In this document: piece by piece, positions 23,809-34,015 of the stretch
How positions within the stretch are numbered: the first letter of the stretch is position 1
Layout: every line of letters starts with the position of its first letter
Assembly (NCBI RefSeq): GCF_900115095.1
Contig: NZ_FOVH01000004.1
Span: 600,127-664,126, forward strand
Direction: 5' to 3'
Source of the DNA: Actinomadura madurae
Lineage (GTDB): Bacteria > Actinomycetota > Actinomycetes > Streptosporangiales > Streptosporangiaceae
DNA length: 64,000 nt
The notes under the pieces: model-generated
Databases searched by the model: none
What the model was told of the DNA's origin: nothing
The model's input: only the letters and a program-made list of their open reading frames with translations
Position numbers and translations under genes: made by a program

Positions 23809-24645
23809 GTGGAGGTTGAGGACTCAGGTGGGGCGTCCCGCCGCAAAGCTCTCTGGTTGATGGGCGCGGCCGCCGGACTCGCCGCACTCGGCGCGGACTC
23901 CGCGCGCACGTCCGACCCCACCCGGGGCCCCGGCTGGGCGACGGCGACGCCCCGCGCGCGGCCGGTCATCCATCCGACGCCGACCCCCACTCCGACCCCG
24001 ACGCCGCGGCCCGCGGCGTGGACGCCGGCGAAGCTCACCGCGACGGAGAAGCCGATCCGCGAGCTGACGGAGCTGTCCCCGCCGCCGCCCCCGACGTCGA
24101 TCGCGCTCACCATCGACGACGGCCCGAGCCCGATGTGGACGCCGCGGATGCTGGACCTGCTCGCCGAGCACGAGGTCCGCGCGACGTTCTTCATCATCGG
24201 CGAGCAGGTGAAGGAGTTCCCGAAGCTCACCCGCCGGATCGCCGACGCGGGCCACCAGATCTGCAACCACACCGAGACGCATCCGATCTCCATCGGCGGC
24301 ATGTCGCGCAAGCGGGTCCGCAAGGAGATCGTCGAGGCGCACGACCGGATCGCCGACGTCACCGGCGTCGTCCCGCAGTTCTTCCGGTCGCCCGGCGGCG
24401 CCTGGTCCAAGACGGTCCTGGAGCTCGTCGCCGAGCACGACATGCTGCCGGTCGACTGGGCCGTCGACCCGCGCGACTGGGCCCAGCCCGGCGTCGGCCG
24501 CATCCGCCGCTCGCTCCTCAAGGGCAAGGCGGGCAACATCATGCTGGTCCACGACGGCGGCGGCGACCGGTCCCAGACCCTCAAGGCCCTGAAGACCGTC
24601 ATCCCGAAGATGAAGAAGCGCGGCCTGACCTTCGTCGCCCTCTGA
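23809..24645 (+). CDS. Tat-exported polysaccharide deacetylase (NodB/CE4)
   Basis: 278 residues. A twin-arginine signal (SRRKALWLMGAAAGLAALG, residues 9-28) is followed by a Pro-Thr spacer (TPTPTPTPTP) and a CE4 domain from about residue 92. Motif 1 TIDDGPS supplies the catalytic Asp pair, motif 2 HTETH is the H-x3-H metal site, motif 3 is RSPGGAW, motif 4 DWAVDPRDW and motif 5 LVHDGGG. It removes acetyl groups from GlcNAc in peptidoglycan or other glycans outside the membrane. GTG 23809 may be leaderless, since a GATAGC -10-like element lies nine bases upstream. It is monocistronic, convergent with the MMPL gene. Confidence 0.92.
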   Translation: MEVEDSGGASRRKALWLMGAAAGLAALGADSARTSDPTRGPGWATATPRARPVIHPTPTPTPTPTPRPAAWTPAKLTATEKPIRELTELSPPPPPTSIALTIDDGPSPMWTPRMLDLLAEHEVRATFFIIGEQVKEFPKLTRRIADAGHQICNHTETHPISIGGMSRKRVRKEIVEAHDRIADVTGVVPQFFRSPGGAWSKTVLELVAEHDMLPVDWAVDPRDWAQPGVGRIRRSLLKGKAGNIMLVHDGGGDRSQTLKALKTVIPKMKKRGLTFVAL

Positions 24646-24661
24646 CGAGCCCGGCGGCGCA

Positions 24662-26821
24662 CTAGGTTTGCGGGACGAGCGGCTCGGGCGCCGGGGCGGG
24701 GTCCTCGCCGTGCGTGACGCCGGGCAGCCACCCCAGCCAGCGCGGAAGGTACCAGTTCGCCCGCCCGAGCAGGGACATGACGGCGGGCAGCAGGACCACC
24801 CGGACGACCGTCGCGTCGATCAGCACCGCCACGGCGAGGCCGACGCCGAGCTGCTTGAAGTCCTGCATCGACAGCGTCCCGAAGATCCCGAACGTGGCGA
24901 TCATGATGACGGCGGCGCCGGTCACGACGCCGGCCGTGGCGCCGATGCCCTCCCGGACGGCGCGCGTGGTGTCCAGGCCCCGGTCGTAGGCCTCGCGGAT
25001 CCGGGAGACCACGAACACGTGGTAGTCCATCGACAGCCCGAACAGGACCACGAAGACGAACAGCGGGATCCAGGACTCCAGCGCGCCGGCGCCCTTCGTC
25101 CCGACCAGCCCGTCGCCCCAGCCGTGCTGGAAGACCGCGACCATCACCCCGTAGGCGGCGACCACCGACAGCAGGTTGAGGACGATCGAGCACAGCGCGA
25201 TCGGCAGCGACCGGAAGAAGACCAGCATCAGCAGGAAGGTGATGCCCATGACGAACAGGAACACCGGGACGATGCTCGACTTCAGCCGGTCGTTGTAGTC
25301 GACCGACCAGGCGAGCTGGCCGGTGACCGGCGCCTCGCCGACCTTCCCGACGGTCTGCGGGACGATCCGCTCCCGCAGCGTCCCCAGCGCGTGCTTGGAC
25401 GCCGCGTCCGAGCCCGTCCCCGCTAGCGGCACCTCGATCTCCGCGATGTTCTCCCGCCCGTGCACGGTGACGTCGATCGGCTCGTTCATCTCGCCCGACG
25501 CGACCGCCCGCCGCTTCAGGTCGGCGATCGCGGCCTGGACGCGCGGCGCGTCGATGTCGCGGGCCTTCACCACGACGACCGCGGGCTCCGGGTTCCCGGG
25601 GAACGCCTGGTTGAGCCGCGTGTAGGTCTGCGCGATCTCCTCGCCGGGCGGGATCTGCTGGTCGACGCGGAGCCGCTCGGTCTTCATGCCGAGCGCGGGC
25701 GCCGCCAGGGCGAGCAGCAGCCCGGCGGACAGCACGGCCGCGATCCCGGGACGCGCGAGGACGGGCCTCAGCATCGTCCCGACCAGCCCGGCACGCCCCT
25801 CGCGGCGCCCGGGAAGGCGGATCCGGCCGAAGTCGACCTTGTCCCCGAGCAGCGACAGCAGCGCCGGCAGGACGGTCACCGAGCCGAGCATCGCGATGAA
25901 CACCACGAGGATCGTCGCGATCGCCATCGCCTTGAACAGCAGCAGGCCGGACAGGAACATCCCGGACATCGCGACCATCACCGCGAGGCCGGAGACCAGC
26001 ACCGAGCGTCCCGAGGTGGCGGCGGCGATCGCCAGCGCCGCCTCCCGGTCGCTGCCCCGGCGCCGCTCCTCCCGCTCCCGCTGCAGGTAGAACAGGCAGT
26101 AGTCGACGCCGACCGCGAGGCCCATCAGCAGCATCACCGAGTTCGTCGTCTGGTCGACGTGCAGCGCGTGGCTGGTGAACGCGAGCAGCCCGCCGGCGGC
26201 GAGGAACGCGGTGAAAGCCAGCACGACCGGCAGCACCGCCGCGAGCAGCGCCCCGAACGCGACCAGCAGGATGCCGAGCGCGAGGGGCACGGCCGTCATC
26301 TCGGCCCGGTGGAAGTCGTCGCCGAGCGCCTTGTCGAACCAGGCGTCGGCCGTGGCGCCGCCGAACTCCCCGATCCGGACGGACGGGTTGTCGCGCTGCG
26401 CCTTCTCCACCGCGCCCCGGATGGCGGGCAGCGGATCGTCCGGCGTCTCCTTGACCGTGAACTGCACGATCACGTGGCGGCGGTCCTTGGACGTCACGTC
26501 CGGACGCAGCTCGGTGATGACCCCGGTGGCCGAGACGTTCGCCCGCACCGCCGCGACCGCCCGCCGCATCTCGGGCGAGTCCGCCGCGACGCCCGAGAGC
26601 AGCACGGTCTCGTGGTCGGGGTCCTCGACCCCGGCGTCCGTGAGGATCTGCACCGCCCGCGCGGACTGCCCGGTGCCCTGCTCGTGGTCCTCCATCGTCA
26701 CCTGGCCGGCCGCCCCGCCGAGCACCGAGGCGAGGACGACGAACAGCAGCCAGCCGAGGATGGCGGTCATGCGGTGCCGCGCGCTCCAGCCTCCGAGCGC
26801 CGCGGCGAGATTCCGTTCCAT
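24662..26821 (-). CDS. MMPL-family RND-type membrane transporter (second copy type)
   Basis: 719 residues with duplicated MMPL architecture: an N-terminal helix (RMTAILGWLLFVVLASVLGG), an extracytoplasmic domain, a helix bundle with LMGLAVGVDYCLFYLQRERE (around residue 245), a second large loop, and a closing bundle with FVVLFGLSMDYHVFVVSRIRE near 595. It is unlike the copy at 6541 in sequence but the same family. ATG 26821 is clear. It is divergent from a NarL-type two-component system with a palindrome between them, an arrangement seen repeatedly in actinomycetes in which the response regulator controls the exporter. Confidence 0.93.
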   Translation of the reverse strand: MERNLAAALGGWSARHRMTAILGWLLFVVLASVLGGAAGQVTMEDHEQGTGQSARAVQILTDAGVEDPDHETVLLSGVAADSPEMRRAVAAVRANVSATGVITELRPDVTSKDRRHVIVQFTVKETPDDPLPAIRGAVEKAQRDNPSVRIGEFGGATADAWFDKALGDDFHRAEMTAVPLALGILLVAFGALLAAVLPVVLAFTAFLAAGGLLAFTSHALHVDQTTNSVMLLMGLAVGVDYCLFYLQREREERRRGSDREAALAIAAATSGRSVLVSGLAVMVAMSGMFLSGLLLFKAMAIATILVVFIAMLGSVTVLPALLSLLGDKVDFGRIRLPGRREGRAGLVGTMLRPVLARPGIAAVLSAGLLLALAAPALGMKTERLRVDQQIPPGEEIAQTYTRLNQAFPGNPEPAVVVVKARDIDAPRVQAAIADLKRRAVASGEMNEPIDVTVHGRENIAEIEVPLAGTGSDAASKHALGTLRERIVPQTVGKVGEAPVTGQLAWSVDYNDRLKSSIVPVFLFVMGITFLLMLVFFRSLPIALCSIVLNLLSVVAAYGVMVAVFQHGWGDGLVGTKGAGALESWIPLFVFVVLFGLSMDYHVFVVSRIREAYDRGLDTTRAVREGIGATAGVVTGAAVIMIATFGIFGTLSMQDFKQLGVGLAVAVLIDATVVRVVLLPAVMSLLGRANWYLPRWLGWLPGVTHGEDPAPAPEPLVPQT

Positions 26822-26911
26822 GGGGGTCCCCTGAGTGGTCGAATGCGGGGTGGCACCTATGAAGCTAGGAAGCCCGCACCCGCCGCGACATGGGGCTGGA
26901 CGGCGTCAGGG

Positions 26912-26929
26912 GGTGTACTCAACTACACC
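26912..26929. promoter_or_regulatory. Palindrome between MMPL gene and two-component system
   Basis: GGTGTA (26912-26917) and TACACC (26924-26929) around CTCAAC, midway in the 194-bp divergent region. It is a candidate binding site for the NarL-type regulator at 28293, linking it to the exporter. Confidence 0.6.
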
Positions 26930-27015
26930 GCCGGGCCGGGTTGCGGGCACACTGTGCACAGGGACGCCCGCCGGAAGACTGGACGCAAGACGGCAAGCGA
27001 CCCGCGGAGGACCCG

Positions 27016-28329
27016 GTGGACGGTGGACTGGTGAAAGAGACTCGGTTGCAGCAGCACGTCCGGGCACCCTGGCGAGGCCTGGCCCTGTGGCTGCTGAGCG
27101 TCCCGGCGACGCTCGTCGGCCTGTGGTTCATCACGGTCATCTCGATGATCACGAGCTTCGTCGGGGTGCTGCTGTTCCCGTCCGCGGCGATGCTGCTGCG
27201 CACGCAGCTCGACGCCTACCGGGAGCGCATCAACCGGTGGACCGAGGTCCGGATCGAGCGCCCGTACCTGCCGGAACCCGAGCAGGAACCCGGCCTGAAC
27301 GGCATGTTCAAGCGGTTCGTCGCGCTGATCTCCGACCCGGCCACCTGGCGCGACTACCTCTGGGTCGTCGCCGACCCGTTCGTCGCGATGTTCACCGCGG
27401 CGCTGCCCGGCCTGCTGATCCTGTACGGGATCTGGGGGTACGCCCTCGCCGCGTTCGCCGGCGGGATGATCGGCCACTACGGCGGGAGCGAGTGGTACAC
27501 CTACATCCACATCACCGAGGGCTATGACCAGGACACCGGGCGGGTCCTGTCCACGGTGGCCGTCGCCACCGCCTGCATCGCCGCCGGGTACTTCATGGGC
27601 CCGAAGATGATGAACGCCTACGGGCACTGGGGCCGCGCCGTCCTCGGCCCGACGCGCAAGTCGGAGCTGGCGCTGCGCGTCCAGCACCTCACCGAGACCC
27701 GGTCCGACGCGGTGGACGCGTCCGCCGCCGAGCTGCGCCGCATCGAGCGCGACCTGCACGACGGCGCGCAGGCCCGGCTCGTCGCGATGGGGATGAGCCT
27801 CGGCGCGATCGAGCACCTGCTCGACAAGGACCCGGAGAAGGCCCGCACCCTGCTCGCCGAGACGCGCGCGTCGTCGGCGAAGGCGCTGCACGAGCTGCGC
27901 GACCTCGTCCGCGGCATCCACCCGCCGGTGCTCGCCGACCGCGGCATCGGCGACGCGGTCAAGGCCCTCGCGCTCGACCACCCGATGCGGGTCGAGGTGT
28001 CGGCGGACCTGCCGGCCCGGCCCGAGCCGCCGGTCGAGTCCGCCGCCTACTTCGCGGTGTCGGAGATCCTCACCAACGCGGCCAAGCACTCCGGCGCGTC
28101 CCGCGTCTGGGTCGACATGCGGTACGAGCGGGGCATGCTGCGGATCAGCGTGACCGACGACGGCCGCGGCGGCGCGTCCCTCGACGGCGGCGGCGGGCTG
28201 CGCGGGATCGAACGGCGGATCGGTACATTCGACGGCGTCCTCGCCCTCAACTCCCCCGTGGGCGGCCCGACGATCGTGACCATGGAGCTGCCGTGCGCGT
28301 TGTCCTCGCCGAAGACCTCGCCCTCCTGA
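27016..28329 (+). CDS. Sensor histidine kinase (HisKA_3, NarL-type partner)
   Basis: 437 residues. The N-terminal half is a putative sensor with about four membrane segments. The kinase core has a HisKA_3 dimerisation helix, ERDLHDGAQARLVAMGMSLG, with the phosphoacceptor His near residue 248, then the HATPase N box SEILTNAAKHSGASRVWV and the G boxes DDGRGGA/GGGLRGIERR. GTG 27016 was chosen because GGAGG lies five bases upstream; GTG 27031 is later in frame with poor spacing. It overlaps the response regulator gene by 37 nt, so they are co-translated. The signal is unknown, possibly envelope stress given the adjacent exporter. Confidence 0.93.
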   Translation: MDGGLVKETRLQQHVRAPWRGLALWLLSVPATLVGLWFITVISMITSFVGVLLFPSAAMLLRTQLDAYRERINRWTEVRIERPYLPEPEQEPGLNGMFKRFVALISDPATWRDYLWVVADPFVAMFTAALPGLLILYGIWGYALAAFAGGMIGHYGGSEWYTYIHITEGYDQDTGRVLSTVAVATACIAAGYFMGPKMMNAYGHWGRAVLGPTRKSELALRVQHLTETRSDAVDASAAELRRIERDLHDGAQARLVAMGMSLGAIEHLLDKDPEKARTLLAETRASSAKALHELRDLVRGIHPPVLADRGIGDAVKALALDHPMRVEVSADLPARPEPPVESAAYFAVSEILTNAAKHSGASRVWVDMRYERGMLRISVTDDGRGGASLDGGGGLRGIERRIGTFDGVLALNSPVGGPTIVTMELPCALSSPKTSPS

Positions 28330-28937
28330 GAGCGGGCCTCGTCAGTCTCCTGGAGTCGCACGACTTCGAGATCGCGGCCGCCGTCGACAACGGCCCCTCC
28401 CTGCTGAAGGCACTGCTCGACCACCGCCCGGACGTGGCGGTGGTCGACGTGCGCCTGCCGCCGTCCTTCACCGACGAGGGACTGCAGGCGGCGCTGGAGG
28501 CGCGGCGGCAGGTCCCGGGCCTGCCCGTCCTGGTGCTGTCGCAGTACGTCGAGCAGCTGTACGCCCGGGAGCTGCTCGCCGACGGCACCGGCGCCGTCGG
28601 CTACCTGCTGAAGGACCGGGTGTTCGACGCGGCCCAGTTCGTGGACGCGGTCCGCCGGGTCGCCGCGGGCGGCACCGCGATGGACCCGGAGGTCATCTCC
28701 CGGCTCGTCGCCAGCAACACCCGCGACACCCCGCTGGCCCGCCTCACCCCGCGCGAGACCGAGGTCCTGGAGCTGATGGCGCAGGGCCGCTCCAACGCCG
28801 CGATCGCGGAGAAGCTCGTGGTCACCGAGCGCGCCGTCACCAAGCACACCGCGAACATCTTCGCCAAGCTCGACCTGCCCGTCACCGGCGACGACAACCG
28901 CCGCGTCCTCGCCGTCCTCGCGTACCTCAACCGCTGA
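28293..28937 (+). CDS. NarL/LuxR-family response regulator
   Basis: 214 residues. Receiver domain: acidic pocket ED at 8-9, phospho-Asp in VVDVRLP near 52 and LLKD with the conserved Lys near 108. C-terminal LuxR HTH: LTPRETEVLELMAQGRSNAA then AEKLVVTERAVTKHTANIF. GTG 28293 lies inside the kinase gene. It forms a pair with that kinase and probably regulates the divergent MMPL gene. Confidence 0.95.
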   Translation: MRVVLAEDLALLRAGLVSLLESHDFEIAAAVDNGPSLLKALLDHRPDVAVVDVRLPPSFTDEGLQAALEARRQVPGLPVLVLSQYVEQLYARELLADGTGAVGYLLKDRVFDAAQFVDAVRRVAAGGTAMDPEVISRLVASNTRDTPLARLTPRETEVLELMAQGRSNAAIAEKLVVTERAVTKHTANIFAKLDLPVTGDDNRRVLAVLAYLNR

Positions 28938-29019
28938 CGGCGCCCCGCACGTACCGCGGGTACCCGGGGCCACGCCGATTGGCATAGTCTGCCCGGCGAG
29001 CAGGCCCGGGGAGGGCGCG

Positions 29020-29886
29020 ATGACGGTGATTCTGGTTCTGCTGTGCCTGGCCATCGCCGGGCGGGAGCTCTACCTGGCGTTCGAGCGCAGGCGCACGCCG
29101 GGCGCGCCCGAGATCGCCGACATCCGCACGCAGCTCCGCGCGCTCAAGGGCACCCGCGACGAGCTGGAGTCGTTCCGCGCGTCCCAGCGGGACCGCCTCG
29201 ACCGGCTCACGGCCGAGCAGGACCGCGACCGGGAGGCGCTCGCCGAGACCGACGCCCGGATCAGGTCGCTGATCACGCAGATCAACGACCGGCTGGTGCC
29301 GGACGTCAGCGACCGGCTCAAGCGGCAGCGGGAGGCCGCCGACGAGCAGCGGGAGGCCGTGGACCGGCTGTCCACCGAGATCACCGGGCTCCGCGCGCAC
29401 CTCGTCGGACGGCTCGACGGTGCCGTGGCCGCGTCCCTCGGCGCCGACCCGGCCGACCTGGTCGCCGGGGCCCTCACGGTCGTCCCGGCCGGGGCGCGGC
29501 CCGCGCTGACCGGCCCCTACGAGCGGTTCGCCGAGCATCACGGGCTCCGCGTCGAGCTGACCGACCGCGACCGCTACTACCTGTCCGGACGCAGCCCGCG
29601 CGGCCTGGAGAGCGACTTCCTCGACCTCGTGGCCGCGATCCGGGAGAACTGCACGGAGACCACCGGGAAGGCGCTGACCCTGCTGGGCGCGCTGCGCGAC
29701 ACCGGGCGGGGCGGCGCGCAGGTCGGGCCGCTCGTCATCGTCCGGACGCCGGAGTCGCTCGTGTGCGGGGTGCTGCCGCTCGCCGAGCTGCTCCGCCCCG
29801 AGGCGGCCCGGCTGCTGGACGACCCGGCCGGCACGGCCACGCGCCTGCGGCGCCTCCCGCGGGGCCGGTTCTGCGAGGCGCCCTAA
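29020..29886 (+). CDS. Membrane-anchored coiled-coil protein of unknown function
   Basis: 288 residues. One N-terminal membrane helix (residues 2-17), then a long charged coiled coil (about 30-130) with heptad Leu and abundant Arg/Glu, followed by a compact alpha/beta domain (about 140-275) that includes DRYYLSGRSPRGLESDFLDLVAAIRE and VIVRTPESLVCGVLPLAELL. The plan recalls cell-division or envelope scaffold proteins, but I cannot assign a family. It is monocistronic, and its stop overlaps the convergent enoyl-CoA hydratase by four bases. Confidence 0.8.
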   Translation: MTVILVLLCLAIAGRELYLAFERRRTPGAPEIADIRTQLRALKGTRDELESFRASQRDRLDRLTAEQDRDREALAETDARIRSLITQINDRLVPDVSDRLKRQREAADEQREAVDRLSTEITGLRAHLVGRLDGAVAASLGADPADLVAGALTVVPAGARPALTGPYERFAEHHGLRVELTDRDRYYLSGRSPRGLESDFLDLVAAIRENCTETTGKALTLLGALRDTGRGGAQVGPLVIVRTPESLVCGVLPLAELLRPEAARLLDDPAGTATRLRRLPRGRFCEAP

Positions 29887-30656
29887 CGCGCCGGGGACGT
29901 CCAGGTGAACGCGGGCGCGCGGCGTTCGAGGAACGCGGCGACGCCCTCGTCGACCTCCCCGCTCGCGGCGACCTCCGCGTGCCACCGCCGCGCCCTCTCC
30001 TCGACGGGGCCGGCGGCGACGATGGCGTCCACGATGTCCTTGGTCGCCTGCTGGGTCAGCAGGGACCGGGACGCGAGCGTCGCGGCGAACGCGGCCACGC
30101 GTGCCGCCAGCCCGCCCGCCGGGACGACCTCGTCCAGCAGCCCGACGCGCAGCGCGTGCGCGGTGTCGATCAGGTCCGCCGAGTACAGCAGGTACTTCGC
30201 GGCGGCCGGCCCGACCAGCCCGACCAGCCGGGCCGTCGCGGCGGCCGGGTAGACGATGCCGAGCCTGGCCGGCGTGACGCCGAACCGCGCGCCCTCCGCC
30301 GCGAACCGCAGGTCGCAGGCCGCCGCGAGCTGGCAGCCGCCGCCCACGCAGTACCCCTCGATCGCGGCGAGGGCCGGCTTCGGGAACGCGGCGAGCGCCC
30401 GCTCCGCGACCGTCGCCAGGTGCGAGTCGTCGGAGCGGTGGATGTCGGCCAGCTCGGAGATGTCGGCGCCCGCGCAGAAGTTCCCGCCGGCACCCGTCAG
30501 CACCACGACCCGGACGTCCGGGTCCGCGGCGAGACCGTCCAGGATGCCGGGGAGCGCCCGCCACATGTCCGCCGACATGGCGTTCCGCTTGGCCGGACGG
30601 TCGATCGTGACCGTCCCGACGCCTCCGGCGACCTCGTAGACCAGCCCCTCGCCCAT
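29883..30656 (-). CDS. Enoyl-CoA hydratase/isomerase (crotonase) family protein
   Basis: 257 residues with a crotonase fold: oxyanion-hole motifs GAGGNFCAGADISEL near residue 60 and EGYCVGGGCQLAAACDLRFA near 105, then GVTPARLGIVYPAAA. The usual second catalytic Glu of hydratases in the 'PE' region of the third block appears as Ala/Tyr-rich sequence, so the reaction may be isomerisation or another crotonase chemistry. It acts on acyl-CoA thioesters in the cytosol. ATG 30656 gives a normal length. The divergent neighbour is the Rho leader. Confidence 0.92.
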   Translation of the reverse strand: MGEGLVYEVAGGVGTVTIDRPAKRNAMSADMWRALPGILDGLAADPDVRVVVLTGAGGNFCAGADISELADIHRSDDSHLATVAERALAAFPKPALAAIEGYCVGGGCQLAAACDLRFAAEGARFGVTPARLGIVYPAAATARLVGLVGPAAAKYLLYSADLIDTAHALRVGLLDEVVPAGGLAARVAAFAATLASRSLLTQQATKDIVDAIVAAGPVEERARRWHAEVAASGEVDEGVAAFLERRAPAFTWTSPAR

Positions 30657-30746
30657 CGTCCTCCCTCGCTCTGCCGCGACCGCGATGCTAGCGACCGGGT
30701 CCGGCACCGCCGTCACTGACCTTGGGGGAATGCGGAAGGGTCTTCC

Positions 30747-31020
30747 GGTGCTGTACTGTCAAGGCAGCACCTCCGGATGTCCGCGACTTGCATCGGGAGT
30801 GCTTCTTCCCCGCCCGGGCCATCTGAGAGCCCGGTGATTCTCCGTTCCGCACGCTGCAAGGCGTGCGGGATCGCCGCACCAAGGGAGCCACGTCAGCCCG
30901 GTGAACCGAGCTGCATTCCTCGCATTCCCCTCGCGTACGCGCCGCGGGTTCCGCCGCCGTACGCGGGATTCGACCCCGGGCGGCGCGGAGCGTTCCGCGC
31001 CGGCCTGAGAAGGGACCCGC
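30747..31020 (+). promoter_or_regulatory. Long structured leader of the short Rho gene
   Basis: No gene is visible in the stretch 30657-31020. The leader begins with a perfect 7-bp inverted repeat, GGTGCTG (30747-30753) with CAGCACC (30765-30771), containing TACTGT, a good -10 element. Downstream come further perfect stems: CCGGGC/GCCCGG (30814-30834), CCGCACGC/GCGTGCGG (30847-30868), CGCGTACG/CGTACGCG (30932-30965) and GGCGCGGA/TCCGCGCC (30982-31001), the last just before the AGAAGGGA ribosome site. Rho genes are often autoregulated by premature termination in the leader; this would fit but is inferred. It matches no riboswitch class I can name. Confidence 0.55.
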
Positions 31021-32259
<1,239 letters not shown>

Positions 32260-32293
32260 CCGGGCCGCAGGGCCCAGTCACCCGTCCTTGGCG

Positions 32294-33898
32294 TCACTCG
32301 CCCTTCTCGGGCTTGAACGATCTGAGGATCCGGTCGTAGAGGCGCTGGCCCGGCGTCCAGTCCGGATCGGGCGCCGAGAAGCAGAACTGGTAGCCGGCCG
32401 CGCGCCCGCACAGCACGTGCCGGACCTCCCGGGCGCCCTCGCGCCAGGTGAACTCCCATTCGGCGGCGCCCGCGACGACCTCGGGCACCGGTTCCAGCCG
32501 CAGCCGCCGGTAGCCGGGGTAGCGGTGCTCCGCCAGCGCGCCGCCCTCCTCCGCGCGCAGCCCCGCCAGCGGGTCGCCGGGGGCCGGGGAGATGCGCAGC
32601 CCCCGTTTCGAGCCGATGTCCCTCCAGGTCATGACCTTGCCGCGCCGCTCGGCCTGCCACCCCGCCGGCACGCGCACCGAGTAGGCCCCCGCCTCGTGGT
32701 AGCGCGCCGTCTTCGCCGTCACGCCCGCCGCCGGGCGCAGCGCGACCGCGTCGCCCTTGCCGATCGACGTCCACCGGGCCGTCCAGGTGCCCGCCCCGGC
32801 CGCGAGCGCCGCGAGGACCGCCACGCTGGCGACCGCCCCCGGACGCAGGCGCCGCCCCCGGGGCAGGACCGGGGCCGTCCAGCGCGACCCGCACGGCGGA
32901 GCGCCGCCGGGCCGCCTCCCGTCACGCAGCGTCCACGGGACGCGCGGGCCCCGGAACGTGCGCGCCCGCGCCGCCGCCGGCCGGGACGCCCTGCCCCGGA
33001 AAGGGATCCGGGGCGCGGAGAAACGGCGCGGGCGGGGGACCACGGCCCGGGTGAGGCCCGATTCCGGGACGGTTCCGATGACGTTCCGCAACATTTCCGC
33101 GGTCGCTTCGGCCGTCAATCTGTCATCCGGATTCTGCCGCAGCAGCCCTTCGATGACGGGAGTGAGCGGCCCGGCCCTCACCGGGCGGGCATAGTCGCCC
33201 AATAGGACGGCCACCATGGACGCGAGAGCATGGCAACGCAAGAACGGCGAGAAACCCTCGACCGCCATGTAAAGCGTCGCTCCGAGTGCCCACAGGTCGG
33301 ACGCCTCCACGCTCGGCTGGCCGTTCACCCGTTCCGGCGGGAGGTACGCGGGGGAGCCCTCGATGCCCGCGAGCAGCGTGTCGGCCGGTTCGGGGCCCTT
33401 GCCGTTGTGGACGGCCAGGCCGAAGTCGCTGAGCAGGACCCGCCCGTCGTCGCAGATCAGGACGTTGCTGGGCTTGACGTCGCGATGCAGGATGCCCACC
33501 GCGTGCGACGCGCGGAGCACCGACAGCACCGCGGCGCCGATCTCCGCGGTCCGCCGGACGCCGACCGGGCCGCCCTCCGTGACCAGCCGGTTCAGCGAGC
33601 ACGCCTCCAGGAACTCCATGACGATCCACGGGCGACCGCCCTCGACGATGAGGTCGTGGACGGCGACGACGCCCGGATGGCGGAGCGCGGCGGTGGCGCG
33701 CGCCTCGCAGAGCAGGCGCCGGCACATCACCCTGCGCTCGCCTTCGGTGATGCGCGGAGGGAGCTGCACCTCCTTGACGGCGACGTTCCGGTCCAGCATC
33801 TCGTCGTAGGCCCGCCAAACGGTGCCCATGCCGCCCCTGCCGACCACGGAGAGCAGGCGATACCGTCGCGCGAGCGGAATCAGCCGATCCCCACTCAT
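32294..33898 (-). CDS. Membrane Ser/Thr protein kinase (PknB-like) with extracellular domain
   Basis: 534 residues. Kinase domain (about 12-270): glycine loop VVGRGGMGTVWRAYD, VAVKEV Lys, catalytic loop HRDVKPSNVLI near 140, DFG in LSDFGLAV and the APE-like YLPPERV. A Pro/Arg-rich juxtamembrane linker is followed by one membrane helix near 350-368 and an extracellular domain of about 150 residues with two Cys (VRVPAGWQAERRG... HVLCGRAAGYQFCFS). The extracellular part resembles small PsbP/lipoprotein-type modules attached to actinomycete kinases and may bind a ligand. It is monocistronic. Confidence 0.92.
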   Translation of the reverse strand: MSGDRLIPLARRYRLLSVVGRGGMGTVWRAYDEMLDRNVAVKEVQLPPRITEGERRVMCRRLLCEARATAALRHPGVVAVHDLIVEGGRPWIVMEFLEACSLNRLVTEGGPVGVRRTAEIGAAVLSVLRASHAVGILHRDVKPSNVLICDDGRVLLSDFGLAVHNGKGPEPADTLLAGIEGSPAYLPPERVNGQPSVEASDLWALGATLYMAVEGFSPFLRCHALASMVAVLLGDYARPVRAGPLTPVIEGLLRQNPDDRLTAEATAEMLRNVIGTVPESGLTRAVVPRPRRFSAPRIPFRGRASRPAAARARTFRGPRVPWTLRDGRRPGGAPPCGSRWTAPVLPRGRRLRPGAVASVAVLAALAAGAGTWTARWTSIGKGDAVALRPAAGVTAKTARYHEAGAYSVRVPAGWQAERRGKVMTWRDIGSKRGLRISPAPGDPLAGLRAEEGGALAEHRYPGYRRLRLEPVPEVVAGAAEWEFTWREGAREVRHVLCGRAAGYQFCFSAPDPDWTPGQRLYDRILRSFKPEKGE

Positions 33899-33986
33899 GC
33901 CGGAGGTAATCGCCGGAACGCACCCAAGGCACGCTCCCTCGGCATCAATTGATTTTTGACCGGTGCCTGCCCGGGAAAAGGGGCGG

Positions 33987-34008
33987 GGGCGTGGTATAAG
34001 CCACGCCC
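33987..34008 (-). terminator. Hairpin terminator of the FadD-like gene
   Basis: GGGCGTGG (33987-33994) pairs with CCACGCCC (34001-34008); on the minus strand the stem is followed by a C-rich stretch and TTTT. It lies eight nt after the stop at 34016. Confidence 0.75.
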
Positions 34009-34015
34009 GCGCAAT

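Noticed and set aside
23960..24015. Tandem repeat of CCGAC/ACCCC-type units in the deacetylase gene
   Set aside because: It encodes the Pro-Thr linker and needs no other explanation.
30810..30920. TPP-riboswitch-like CTGAGA element in the Rho leader
   Set aside because: The second conserved TPP block and overall P1-P5 arrangement are absent; the match is six bases only.
30958..30980. Sequence resembling a tRNA T-arm (GGATTCGACCCC)
   Set aside because: The flanking stems, anticodon arm and acceptor end of a tRNA are missing; it is part of the Rho leader.
32260..32293. Terminator between rho and the kinase gene
   Set aside because: Only a 5-bp GGGCC/GGCCC stem is present; too weak to call.
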